From Gaiellasilicea sp046594445 (GTDB lineage Bacteria; Actinomycetota; Thermoleophilia; Gaiellales; Gaiellaceae), in NCBI GenBank assembly GCA_046594445.1, contig JBKJSM010000122.1, forward strand, positions 1 through 64,000: 64,000 bases of DNA, given 5' to 3'. The translations under genes and the position numbers were made by a program. Shown here one piece after another: positions 55,209 through 63,588 of the stretch. Below the pieces are notes generated by a model. It was not told the DNA's origin. It worked only from the letters and a program-made list of their open reading frames with translations, and did no database searches. The stretch's first letter is position 1; every line of letters begins with the position of its first letter.

Positions 55209-55718
55209 TTAGAGCCGGTCGCGAAGCTTCTCGAGCGCCGACCAGCGCGGGTCGACGCTCTGCTCGTCGTGCACGTGCGGCTCGAGGTTCAGGTCCTTCC
55301 CGCAGACCGGGCAGAGGCCGAGGCAGTCGCGCGCGTGCAGGATCTGCTCCGGCAGCGCTAACGCGATCGCGTCCCGCGCCCACGCGGTCAATTCCAGCTG
55401 CTCGTCGACGACGTACTCGCTGCGCAGCTCCTCGTCGGCGCCCGGCTTGTCCGCGTGGTACTCGCGGGCGTCGACGCTCACGTCGACCACGGCGTCGGCC
55501 AGGCAGCGCATGCACGGGCCGTGCAGCCGCACGTCGAACGCCAGCCTCAGGTCGAGCCCCGACGTCGCCTGCACGGCGGTCAACGCCGCCTCGACCTCCG
55601 GCGGCACGGGCAGGTAGCGCTGGCCCCCGAGCTCGAACGGCTCGAGCTCGATCGCAATCGCGTCACGCTGCTCTTCGCCGGGTCGGAGACGCAGCCGGCG
55701 AAGTGGGAAGCGGGTCAT
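55209..55718 (-). CDS. YceD family protein (DUF177)
   Basis: Protein linked to 23S rRNA accumulation and always found next to rpmF, 169 residues. FDVRLHGPCMRCLADAVVDV gives the first CxxC and ARDCLGLCPVCGKDLNLEPH the second Cys cluster (C-x3-C-x2-C), with PRWSALEKLRDRL as the conserved C-terminus. I start at ATG 55718; the open frame upstream overlaps the coiled-coil gene and has no coding character. Confidence 0.9.
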   Translation of the reverse strand: MTRFPLRRLRLRPGEEQRDAIAIELEPFELGGQRYLPVPPEVEAALTAVQATSGLDLRLAFDVRLHGPCMRCLADAVVDVSVDAREYHADKPGADEELRSEYVVDEQLELTAWARDAIALALPEQILHARDCLGLCPVCGKDLNLEPHVHDEQSVDPRWSALEKLRDRL

Positions 55719-55728
55719 CCGACCCGGG

Positions 55729-56232
55729 CTAGAGGTAGCTGTCTTCGTCAGGCTCGCGAGGTCCGATGCCCGCGACGACGGACTCCTGAGAGCGCTCGTG
55801 CAGCCGCTCGCGGCCGCGCTTGACGGCGGTGAGGAACTTGTCGAGGTTGACCTCGAGCGTCGAGAGGATCCCATCGGCCCAGTCCTCCATCTCGAGCCGC
55901 GTCTCGCGGGCCTGCCGGCGGGCGTCGTCGACGATTTCCTGCGCCTGGCGCTCGGCCAGCTTCACGATCTCGGTCTGGGAGGCCTCGCGCACGGCCTGCT
56001 CGCGCGCCTCGCCGAGGATCCGGTCGGTCTCGCGCTTCGCCTCGGCCAGCATCTCCTGCCGCTCCTTGACGATCCAGCGCGCCTGCTTGATCTCTTCCGG
56101 GATCGTCGCGCGCATCTGGTCGAGGATGTCGTAGATCTCCTCGCGGTCGATCCGCACTTGGTCGGTGAGGGGGACGGCCTTCGCGTTGTGCACGAGGTCG
56201 TCGAGCTTGTCGATCAGTACGAGGACGTCCAT
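55729..56232 (-). CDS. Coiled-coil protein resembling ATP synthase b / DivIVA-like
   Basis: 167-residue, almost entirely helical protein with no membrane segment. DVLVLIDKLDDLVHNAKAVP is a conserved N-terminal helix in actinobacteria; DREEIYDILDQMRATIPEEI, RWIVKERQEMLAEAKRETDR and QTEIVKLAERQAQEIVDDAR form a continuous coiled coil. It matches proteins usually annotated only as ATPase or F0F1 subunit B-like between coaD and yceD. A role in cell-envelope organisation similar to DivIVA is possible but unproven. Confidence 0.75.
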   Translation of the reverse strand: MDVLVLIDKLDDLVHNAKAVPLTDQVRIDREEIYDILDQMRATIPEEIKQARWIVKERQEMLAEAKRETDRILGEAREQAVREASQTEIVKLAERQAQEIVDDARRQARETRLEMEDWADGILSTLEVNLDKFLTAVKRGRERLHERSQESVVAGIGPREPDEDSYL

Positions 56233-56241
56233 TGGCTCAGT

Positions 56242-56753
<512 letters not shown>

Positions 56754-56757
<4 letters not shown>

Positions 56758-57284
56758 GATGGGTGCTCGAACAGGGTGAGCCGCGCGGAACCGTACCGCC
56801 GTGACGTGCGGAGCGCGAGCGGCAGCTCCGGCTGGGTCCGGGCGCCGGTCTCGACGACGAGCAGCCCGCCGGGGGCGAGCACGCGCGCCAGGCGCTCGGC
56901 GAGCTTCGGCTCCAGCTCCGCCCATGCCTCGTAGGGCGGGTCGGCGAGGACGAGGTCATACGTGCGCGTCTCCTGCCGGAGCGTCCAGACCGCGTCGGCG
57001 CACACGACCCGCGCGCCCGTCAGCTTCAGCTTTTCGAGGTTGTCCGAGATCGCCCGGCACGCGGCCTTGTCGCTTTCCACGAAGGTGACGCTCGCGGCGC
57101 CTCGCGAGAGCGCCTCGAGCCCGAGCGCGCCCGAGCCGGCGAAGAGGTCGAGCACGCGAGCGCCGTCGACGGGGCCGATCAGGTTGAAGGCCGCCTCGCG
57201 CACGCGGTCGCCCGTCGGCCGAGTCGCAAGCCCCGTCGGCGCGACGATTCGCGAGCCGCGGTGCGTGCCGGCAATGATCCTCAT
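56754..57284 (-). CDS. rsmD: 16S rRNA (guanine966-N2)-methyltransferase RsmD
   Basis: Rossmann-fold methyltransferase, 176 residues. RIIAGTHRGSRIVAPTGLAT and RPTGDRVREAAFNLIG are the RsmD start; VLDLFAGSGALGLEALSRGA binds SAM and YDLVLADPPYEAW is the catalytic NPPY-type motif. ATG 57284 overlaps the PIN toxin stop (ATGA), so a toxin-antitoxin module has been captured directly upstream of an essential-pathway operon. Confidence 0.94.
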
Positions 57285-57685
57285 GCGCCGGGGCTGAGAA
57301 CCTCGAGGCCCGCGGCCTCGGCGGCCTCGGCGAGGCGGCGGTCGTAGACAAGCATTTCGCGTACACCGACCCGTAGGGCACTCGCGAGGTGGATCGCGTC
57401 GACGCTGCGCACCCGAACGGAGGTCCACGACACGGCGGCCTCCAGCAACTCTCGATCGACATCGACGAGGTCGGCCTCGTCGAGGCGCGCCCGTGCCCGC
57501 CGCGCTCCCTCGCCGCCGAGTCCGGCCACGCGAACCGCACGCAGCACCTCCACGACCGCGATCGAGCAGGTGGTCAGCTGGGGTGCGGTCTCGTTGAGGT
57601 ACGCGTGCAGCGACGACGACTCCGGCTCGTCGACCACGAGCTTGACCAGCGCCGACGCGTCTGCGTAGACCTCCGTCTCAGTCGC
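57281..57685 (-). CDS. PIN-domain toxin whose start codon appears lost
   Basis: VapC-type ribonuclease, 134 residues if read from 57685. The catalytic acidic residues are present: D in EVYADASALVKLVVDEP, E in SIAVVEVLRA, D in SVDAIHLASALR and D in LVYDRRLAEA. The expected first codon, where family members have Met before TETEVYADAS, is GCG at 57683-57685. A T instead of C there would give GTG and leave the overlapping antitoxin glycine unchanged. The first usable start is GTG 57637, which would delete the first catalytic Asp and make the protein inactive. Confidence 0.75.
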   Translation of the reverse strand, partial: ATETEVYADASALVKLVVDEPESSSLHAYLNETAPQLTTCSIAVVEVLRAVRVAGLGGEGARRARARLDEADLVDVDRELLEAAVSWTSVRVRSVDAIHLASALRVGVREMLVYDRRLAEAAEAAGLEVLSPGA

Positions 57686-57944
57686 CCCGATCGTCCGCCA
57701 GCGCCTCGCTCGCGGTGATCGGCCCCGTCTGCTTCAACGGCGCGGGCAACGGATACGTCGTCGGTCGAACCGCCGGCCGGAGCTTTCCCTCGGCGATCAG
57801 TTGGGCGCGACGATCCTCCTGGTAAGGCACGATCCTCGCGACCGGGTTCCCATCGTGCGTGATCTCGATCGACTCACCGTTGCGGACGCGCCGGATCGTC
57901 TGCGTCAGCGTGTCTCGAAGCTCGCGGATCCCGATGCGCGTCAT
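57678..57944 (-). CDS. Phd/YefM-type antitoxin
   Basis: Antitoxin of the PIN module, 88 residues from ATG 57944 (GTG 57953 would add MTT). TRIGIRELRDTLTQTIRRVR and NGESIEITHDGNPVARIVPY are the Phd/YefM DNA-binding fold; the C-terminal TYPLPAPLKQTGPITASEAL binds the toxin. TAGCAT 9 nt upstream suggests a leaderless message. Its 3' end overlaps the toxin's 5' end. The palindromes at 57978-58020 lie in its promoter region. Confidence 0.85.
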   Translation of the reverse strand: MTRIGIRELRDTLTQTIRRVRNGESIEITHDGNPVARIVPYQEDRRAQLIAEGKLRPAVRPTTYPLPAPLKQTGPITASEALADDRGD

Positions 57945-57953
57945 TGTGGTCAC

Positions 57954-57959
57954 ATGCTA
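57954..57959 (-). promoter_or_regulatory. -10 box TAGCAT of the Phd-type antitoxin
   Basis: TAGCAT on the minus strand, 9 nt before ATG 57944; 15 bp further upstream is GTGTCA within the operator region. Confidence 0.45.
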
Positions 57960-57973
57960 CCACACGGCCTGGG

Positions 57974-58020
57974 TTGACACGTCAGGTCCAACCTGACGTG
58001 GTTGTCAAGGTCACCCTGAC
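57974..58020. promoter_or_regulatory. Tandem palindromic operators between divergent genes
   Basis: Two similar 17-bp palindromes, GTCAGGTCCAACCTGAC (57981-57997, extendable to 10-bp arms) and GTCAAGGTCACCCTGAC (58004-58020), lie 23 bp apart. TTGACA occurs on the plus strand at 57974-57979 and on the minus strand at 58003-58008, each overlapping one palindrome, so binding would block both divergent genes. Candidates for the binding protein are the Phd-type antitoxin and the zinc-finger/HTH protein at 58038. Confidence 0.65.
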
Positions 58021-58037
58021 AGTCGAAGGAGGAAGTC

Positions 58038-58430
58038 ATGCCTGGTGCGGTAGAAGTGGCCTCAACCGTTCGGTGTTCGTTTTGCCTCAAGCCGGCCCCT
58101 GAGGTCGACAAGTTGATCGCGGGTCTGGGGATCTACATCTGCGACCAGTGCGTTCGCCTCTGCGTGGGAATCCTGGAAAGTGCGCCTCCTGAACCCGAGG
58201 CCCCCGACTCGCAGCTTCCGTCATGGCAGTCGATGACCGATCAGGAGGTTCTCAGCAAGCTTCCCCGGATTGCGTCCGTTGCATCCCAGGTCGAAGGGGG
58301 ACTTCAGCGCTGGGTCGCCGAAGCGCGCCGCCGGGGCGCGTCCTGGGCTGACGTGGGCGCGGCTCTCGAGATCTCGCGACAGTCGGCTTGGGAGCGCTTC
58401 TCACGCAGCGAGTCGGAGGACTCGCCCTAG
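58038..58430 (+). CDS. ClpX-type zinc finger fused to a helix-turn-helix
   Basis: 130 residues. The N-terminal part is the C4 zinc finger known from ClpX (RCSFCLKPAPEVDKLIAGLG with IYICDQCVRLC: C-x2-C-x18-C-x2-C), but there is no ATPase. The C-terminal 60 residues end in a helix-turn-helix (ARRRGASWADVGAALEISRQ, then SAWERFS), typical of small actinobacterial regulators. GGAGGAAG precedes ATG 58038. The ClpX finger recognises adaptors and substrates, so this may be a regulator that interacts with the Clp machinery; likely autoregulated by the palindromes just upstream. Confidence 0.82.
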   Translation: MPGAVEVASTVRCSFCLKPAPEVDKLIAGLGIYICDQCVRLCVGILESAPPEPEAPDSQLPSWQSMTDQEVLSKLPRIASVASQVEGGLQRWVAEARRRGASWADVGAALEISRQSAWERFSRSESEDSP

Positions 58431-58490
58431 CCGACACCACGCGACGTGCCGGTTCCGCCGCCGATCAACCGACCGTCCGGCATCAGCGCG

Positions 58491-60554
58491 CTACGACTCG
58501 CCGAGGTGCTCGGCCGCGCCGAGCATCGCGTCGACCTCGGCCGCCATCGTGCCGGCCGGCAGCGCCTGCGCGGCCGCGCGCGCCTGCTCGAGCAGCTCGC
58601 GGTCATGCGTGATCCTGGCGAACTTGAGATCGGAGAGGCCTGACTGCCGCGCGCCGATGAGAGCGCCGCCGCCGCGGATCTCGAGGTCCTTCTCGGCGAG
58701 CTCGAACCCGTCGGTCGAGGCGACCATCGCCTCGAGCCGGTCGTGCGCGCTCTCGGTCAACTCCTCCTTCGGTCTGGACACGAGCAGGCAGAACGACTGC
58801 TCCGCCCCACGCCCCACGCGGCCGCGCAGCTGGTGCAGCTGGGCGAGCCCGAAGCGGTCGGCCTCCTGCACGATCATGATCGTCGCGTTCGGGACGTCGA
58901 CCCCGACCTCGATCACGGTGGTCGCGACGAGCACGTCCAGCTCGCGCGCCTTGAAGCGCGCCATCAGCGCCCGGCGGTCGGCCGGCTTGAGCCGCCCGTG
59001 CATGCAGCCGACACGGAAGCCCTTCAGCTCGCCTGCCCGCAGCTGCTCCGCCTCCTGCTCCGCGGCACGGGCCGTCGAGGTGGCCGACTCCTCGATCAGG
59101 GGGCAGACGACGTACGCCTGGCGGCCTTCGGCGAGGTGGGCGCGCAGGCGCGTGTAGGCCTCGGAGCTGCGCTCGTCCGTCACCCAGGCGGTCACGATCG
59201 GCTTGCGACTGGCCGGCGGCTTCGCGATCTCGCTCACGGCGAGGTCGCCGTAGACGGTCAGTGCGAGCGTCCGGGGGATCGGCGTCGCCGTCATGTGCAG
59301 CACGTGCGGCGAGCGCCCCTCGGTGAGCGCGGAGCGCTGCTCGACGCCGAAGCGGTGCTGCTCGTCGACGACGGCAACGGCGAGGTCGCGGAACTCGAAG
59401 CCCTTCTGGATCAGGGCGTGCGTGCCGACGACGACGTCCGCCTGGCCGCCGATCTTCGACTTGACCGAGCCGGTGACAAGCGCGCAGCTGACGCCGAGCT
59501 CCATGCAGAGCCCCTCGATCGTCAGGAAGTGCTGCTCCGCAAGTGTCTCGGTGGGCGCCATCAGCGCGCCCTGCCGTCCTGCTTCAACCGCACGCAGGAG
59601 CGCATAGAGAGCGACCACGGTCTTGCCGGAACCGACGTCGCCCTGGAGCAGTCGCTGCATCGGAGTCGTACGGGCGAGGTCGCCGTTCAGCTCGGCGATC
59701 GCCGACTCCTGGTGCTCGGTCAGCTCGAACGGGAGCGCGGCGCGATAGCGGTCGATCAGCTCGCCCGGCTCGGGCAGCGCCGCAGCGACCTGCTGTTCGC
59801 GCTCGGCCGTCCGCCGCGCCAGGGCGAGCTGGAGTACGAGCAGCTCGTCGAAGGCGAGACGCTGCCTGCCCTGCTCCGCCTCCTCGAGCGACCGGGGCTT
59901 GTGGATGACGCTGAGCGCGTCCCCGCGCAGCGGCAGCCCGCGGGCGGACTTGAGGGCCGCCGGGAGCGGGTCGGGGCGGTCGGTCGCGAACGGGAGCGCC
60001 GCCTCGACGAGCTCGCGCAGCTTCACCGCCGAGATCTCCTCGCTCGCCGGGTAGACGGGTGCGAAGTCGGCGGTCGCCGAGCCGCCGTTGAGATCGAAGG
60101 ATCGGACTGCGAAGCCGTAGCGGTTGGGCGCGCCGCGCAGACGGACGTGCGTGCCCGGCGTCAGCTTGTCCTTCAGCCACGGCTGGTTGAACCAGGTGGC
60201 GCTGATCTGGCCCGTTCCGTCGGACACCTGCGCGGTCAGGATTTGCAGCCTGCCGCGGCCGCGCCGCATCGAAGCGCTCAGAACCTCCCCCTGGATCAAC
60301 ACCTCCTCCTCCCCGAAGAGGTCGGCGATCCGCTTCTCCGGCGCCGGCCGCTCGTAGCGGCGCGGCCGATGGTCGAGCAGGTCGCCGACCCGCTCGAGCC
60401 CGAGCTTCGCCAGCCGCTTCTTCAGCGTCGGGCCGACGCCCGGGAGCGAATCGAGCGGCGCCGCGAGGCGCGCAGGGTGGAAACGCCCGCGCGTGGGCGG
60501 CCAGCCGGCTTCGGGCTGGTCCACGGCGGCGAAACCGGGCTGGGGCCGGCTCAT
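58491..60554 (-). CDS. recG: ATP-dependent DNA helicase RecG
   Basis: Rescues stalled replication forks, 687 residues. Wedge (OB) domain VLIQGEVLSASMRRGRGRLQ, helicase motif I LLQGDVGSGKTVVALYALLR, motif II AVVDEQHRFGVEQRSALTEG, motif III HMTATPIPRTLALTVYGDLA, and TTVIEVGVDVPNATIMIVQE to HQLRGRVGRGAEQSFCLLVS. TRG motif region follows. ATG 60554 is chosen; a longer frame upstream overlaps the DegV gene and is not conserved. Confidence 0.96.
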   Translation of the reverse strand: MSRPQPGFAAVDQPEAGWPPTRGRFHPARLAAPLDSLPGVGPTLKKRLAKLGLERVGDLLDHRPRRYERPAPEKRIADLFGEEEVLIQGEVLSASMRRGRGRLQILTAQVSDGTGQISATWFNQPWLKDKLTPGTHVRLRGAPNRYGFAVRSFDLNGGSATADFAPVYPASEEISAVKLRELVEAALPFATDRPDPLPAALKSARGLPLRGDALSVIHKPRSLEEAEQGRQRLAFDELLVLQLALARRTAEREQQVAAALPEPGELIDRYRAALPFELTEHQESAIAELNGDLARTTPMQRLLQGDVGSGKTVVALYALLRAVEAGRQGALMAPTETLAEQHFLTIEGLCMELGVSCALVTGSVKSKIGGQADVVVGTHALIQKGFEFRDLAVAVVDEQHRFGVEQRSALTEGRSPHVLHMTATPIPRTLALTVYGDLAVSEIAKPPASRKPIVTAWVTDERSSEAYTRLRAHLAEGRQAYVVCPLIEESATSTARAAEQEAEQLRAGELKGFRVGCMHGRLKPADRRALMARFKARELDVLVATTVIEVGVDVPNATIMIVQEADRFGLAQLHQLRGRVGRGAEQSFCLLVSRPKEELTESAHDRLEAMVASTDGFELAEKDLEIRGGGALIGARQSGLSDLKFARITHDRELLEQARAAAQALPAGTMAAEVDAMLGAAEHLGES

Positions 60555-60579
60555 CGGGCGAGTATGGCAGCCGGTCCGG

Positions 60580-61443
60580 CTAGAGCTCGGGCTGGAACCA
60601 GCAGAAGCCCACGGTTCCCGGGCCGGCGTGCGTGCCGACGACCGCACCGAGTGTCGTCGTCAGCTTCACCTCGGCTTGCGGGCGGGCGGCCAGAACGAGC
60701 TCGCGCAGCTGCTCTACCGTCTCGGCGGCTTCGGCGTGCGCGAAGCCGACGCGAAGCCCGGGGCCGCCCGTCGTCGCCTCGGCGAAGCGCTTGCAGAACT
60801 CGGCGAGCGCCTTCTGGCGGCCACGGGCGCGCGTCACAGGCACGACCTCGCCGTCGTCGATCGCCAGGATCGGCTTGACGTTCAGGAGGCTGCCGGCGAG
60901 CGCTTTGCCACGGCCGATCCGGCCCCCCTTCACGAGGAACTCGAGCGTCTCGACCGTGAACAGGAGGCCCGCATGCTCACGATGCGCTGTTGCGAGCGCC
61001 TCGATCTCCTCATCGGTCGTCCCGCGTGCGAGCAGCTCCTGGACGTCCAGGGCCAGCAGCGCGATCCCGATCGACACCGACTCCGAGTCGATCAGCCGGA
61101 TCCGGTCGCCGCCGATCTCGGTCGCGGCGAGCGAGGCGCTCTGGAAGGTCCCCGAGAGGCGCGAGGAGATGTGGAACGAGTAGATCCGCTCGTAGCTCGA
61201 GAGGGCGCCGTAGGTGGAGATGAAGTCCTGCGGCGTCGGCTGCGAGGTCGTGGGTGGCGCCGGCGCCGTCCGCAGGCGCTCGTAGAAGCCGTGCGGATCG
61301 AGCTCGACGTAGTCGCGGAAGCTCTCCTCCCCGAAGCGGACGTAGAGCGGCACGACGCGCATGTTCGGAAATCGAATCTGCGCATCCGGGAGATCGGCGG
61401 TCGAGTCGAGGACGATCGCCGTGTTTTGGGACGTGAGGTTCAA
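60580..61443 (-). CDS. DegV family fatty-acid-binding protein (FakB-like)
   Basis: Binds one fatty acid and presents it to the FakA kinase, 287 residues. TAIVLDSTADLPDAQIRFPN, VVPLYVRFGEESFRDYVELD, TSQPTPQDFISTYGALSSYE and IHSFxxSSRLSGTFQSA-type IYSFHISSRLSGTFQSASLA are the DegV lipid-site motifs; GRIGRGKALAGSLLNVKPIL is also conserved. Its start overlaps the response regulator stop (ATGA), and fakA follows upstream, so the operon holds both halves of the fatty-acid kinase. Confidence 0.9.
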   Translation of the reverse strand: MNLTSQNTAIVLDSTADLPDAQIRFPNMRVVPLYVRFGEESFRDYVELDPHGFYERLRTAPAPPTTSQPTPQDFISTYGALSSYERIYSFHISSRLSGTFQSASLAATEIGGDRIRLIDSESVSIGIALLALDVQELLARGTTDEEIEALATAHREHAGLLFTVETLEFLVKGGRIGRGKALAGSLLNVKPILAIDDGEVVPVTRARGRQKALAEFCKRFAEATTGGPGLRVGFAHAEAAETVEQLRELVLAARPQAEVKLTTTLGAVVGTHAGPGTVGFCWFQPEL

Positions 61444-61832
61444 GGTCGGCTATTGCCGGCGCTGCGGATCGCCGCGACGATCTCCTCCAGCTCCTGGTCC
61501 TTGCGCAGGCAGGCGACGACCCCGGCGGCCTCGAGGGCCTCGAGTTCGCGCGGGCTGGCTGACGCGGTCAGGCAGACGATGGCGACGTCCGGACAATCTC
61601 GGGTGAGCGCGATCGTGGTCTCGACGCCGTCCATCCCCGGCATCCGGAAGTCGAGCACGGCGACATGCGGCAAGAACTCCTGGCCGGCCCCGACCGCAAG
61701 GGAGCCCTCGGAGACGGACGCGACGACCTCGATCCCGTCCTGGAGCTCGAGCAACAGCAGGAGCGCCTGCCGGAAGACGTCGTTGTCCTCGACGACCAGC
61801 ACGCGGATTGGCTGGGGGCCGCCCTCATCCAC
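61440..61832 (-). CDS. Stand-alone response regulator receiver
   Basis: CheY-like single receiver domain, 130 residues. RVLVVEDNDVFRQALLLLLE holds the acidic pocket, phospho-acceptor Asp is in VAVLDFRMPGMDGVETTIAL, Thr in IVCLTASASP and Lys in VACLRKDQELEEIVAAIRSA. There is no output domain. It is located between fakA and the DegV gene with a 4-base overlap to the latter, an unusual place for a receiver. Confidence 0.9.
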   Translation of the reverse strand: MDEGGPQPIRVLVVEDNDVFRQALLLLLELQDGIEVVASVSEGSLAVGAGQEFLPHVAVLDFRMPGMDGVETTIALTRDCPDVAIVCLTASASPRELEALEAAGVVACLRKDQELEEIVAAIRSAGNSRP

Positions 61833-61847
61833 AGCGCCACCATAAAG

Positions 61848-63446
61848 CTACTCGGCCGAAAGAAGGAGTGGGTAGTGGGGCTGCCCGCCCGGCTGGACGT
61901 CGAGCTCGACGCCTGGATGGCCTGCCTGGATCCGCCGGAGGAAGTCGTCAAGCTCGGGCTCGTCCGCCCCGGTGAGCAGCGTCAGGACCTCGCGGCCGTT
62001 CGAGAGCAAGCGTTCGGCGACCGCGTAGGCGACGTCGTCGAAATCCGGGGACGACGCTACCGCGGAGCCGTCGGCGAGCCCCAGCCAGGCGCCCTTGCGG
62101 ACGTCGACGCCGTCGAGCTCCACGTCGCGGGAGGCGAGGGTTACCTCGCCCGTCGCGACCTGCTCGAGCGCCTCCAGCATGGCGGCCTCGTTCTCGGCGG
62201 CGTCGAGCGACGGGAGATAGCGGACGATCGCGGCGAGCCCGGCCGGAACCGACCGCGACGGGATCACGCGCACAGGCTTGTCGGACAGCTTCGCCGCCTG
62301 TTCGGCCGAGAGGATCACGTTCGAGTTGTTCGGCAGGACGAGCACCTCGGTGGCGGGCGTCGCCTCGATCGCGGCGAGGATGTCGGCGGTGGACGGGTTC
62401 ATCGTCTGCCCGCCCTCGATCACCCGCGTGGCGCCGTAGCTCTCGAAGAGGCGGCGATTGCCGGCGCCGGGAACGACTGCGACGACGCCGGTCTCGAGCG
62501 TCAGGGCCGGATCGGGGACGGCGTCGAGAATCCGCTCGGTGCGCTGCTCGGTCTGCTTGTGCATGTTCGCGATCTCGACGCCCTCGATCGTCCCGACCGC
62601 GGTGCCGAGCGCCAGCGCCTTGCCGGGCTCGTCGGTGTGGACATGGATTTTCAGCGCAGTCGGGTCGCCGACGACGAGCAGCGAGTCGCCGAGCAACTCC
62701 AGCTCGCCTTCGAGCGACTCGGCGTCGAGATCCCCGCCTTCGATCACGAAGACCGTGCAGTAGCGATACTCGGACAGCTCCTGGTGCACGGCGTCGAGAC
62801 CCGCCTCGTGCGCGTAGTGGGCGGGGGCGTCGGGGAGCGGCTCGCCGGAGAGCGCCGCCGAGACTCCTCTGACGATCTCGAGCAGACCGGCTCCGCCCGC
62901 GTCGACCACCCCCGCCTCGCGCAGGACGGCGAGCTGGTCGGGAGTGCGCGCGAGCGCGTCCTCGCCGCGCACGATCAGCTGCTTCAGGAGCGCGACCGGC
63001 TCCAGGTTCCTGTTCCGTGGGTCCTCGGCCTCCTCGGCGAGCTCGCGGATCACGGAGAGCATCGTCCCCTCCACCGGCCGCCGGACGGCCCGGTACGCGG
63101 CATCGCTCGCGGCGCGGAAGGCGCGGCGGATCGTGGCCGCGTCGAGCAGCCCGGCCTCGCCGAGCGCCTCGGCCGCGCCGCGGAGGATCTGGGAGAAGAT
63201 GACGCCCGAGTTGCCGCGGGCGCCCATCAGCGCGGCGCGCGTCAGCTCCTTCGCGAGTGTGGCCCGGTCGGCCGCGGTCGACGCTTCGAGCACCTCCATG
63301 ATCGCGCGGGCCGTCAGCGTCAGGTTCGTTCCGGTGTCGCCGTCCGGGACGGGGTACACGTTCAGGTCGTCGATGCGGGCGCGGTTTGCCTCCAGCGTGC
63401 TGAGCGCCGCTCGCCCGAGCTCCTGCGCCCGCTCCAGCTCGGTCAC
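61848..63446 (-). CDS. Fatty acid kinase FakA-like (DAK2/YloV family)
   Basis: Phosphorylates fatty acids bound to FakB proteins, 532 residues. N-terminal DhaL-type kinase: DDLNVYPVPDGDTGTNLTLT, ALMGARGNSGVIFSQILRGA, MLSVIRELAEEAEDPRNRNL, VVDAGGAGLLEIVRGVSAAL. The middle and C-terminal domain VFVIEGGDLDAESLEGELEL, VHTDEPGKALALG, PNNSNVILSAEQAAKLSDKP, VPSRS-like VIPSRSVPAGLAAIVRYLPS are typical of YloV/FakA. GTG 63446 overlaps the stop of the micro-ORF at 63443-63475 (GTGA); ATG 63452 is an alternative. Followed by the response regulator and DegV genes. Confidence 0.9.
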   Translation of the reverse strand: MTELERAQELGRAALSTLEANRARIDDLNVYPVPDGDTGTNLTLTARAIMEVLEASTAADRATLAKELTRAALMGARGNSGVIFSQILRGAAEALGEAGLLDAATIRRAFRAASDAAYRAVRRPVEGTMLSVIRELAEEAEDPRNRNLEPVALLKQLIVRGEDALARTPDQLAVLREAGVVDAGGAGLLEIVRGVSAALSGEPLPDAPAHYAHEAGLDAVHQELSEYRYCTVFVIEGGDLDAESLEGELELLGDSLLVVGDPTALKIHVHTDEPGKALALGTAVGTIEGVEIANMHKQTEQRTERILDAVPDPALTLETGVVAVVPGAGNRRLFESYGATRVIEGGQTMNPSTADILAAIEATPATEVLVLPNNSNVILSAEQAAKLSDKPVRVIPSRSVPAGLAAIVRYLPSLDAAENEAAMLEALEQVATGEVTLASRDVELDGVDVRKGAWLGLADGSAVASSPDFDDVAYAVAERLLSNGREVLTLLTGADEPELDDFLRRIQAGHPGVELDVQPGGQPHYPLLLSAE

Positions 63447-63475
63447 AAGCATGGGGGAACCCATGGTTCCCCCAT
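63443..63475 (-). CDS. Micro-ORF MGEPWVPPCL coupled to fakA
   Basis: ATG 63475 is preceded by GAAGGAGGGGGCTC. Ten codons, the first eight identical to the rpsP-leader micro-ORF, end in TGA that overlaps GTG 63446 of the FakA gene as GTGA, the same overlap used by coupled gene pairs elsewhere in this window. Start and end lie in the arms of the perfect 12-bp hairpin. The FakA gene has no other ribosome binding site. Confidence 0.45.
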   Translation of the reverse strand: MGEPWVPPCL

Positions 63476-63547
63476 GAGCCCCCTCCTTCCTCTTTGCGGT
63501 ATCAATAGTTGCCGGGCCTCCCGCCGGGCGAAGCCCGGCTCCGGCCG
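63450..63547 (-). repeat. 98-bp two-part dispersed repeat, copy B
   Basis: Identical in its first 40 bases and 23/25 in its last 25 to copy A at 46223-46320, with the same 33-nt unrelated spacer. Both copies are 5' of a minus-strand gene in the same orientation. Confidence 0.85.
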
Positions 63548-63588
63548 CGGGCGGTCGTGACTCCACGAACCGTTGAAAAGCTGAAGCG

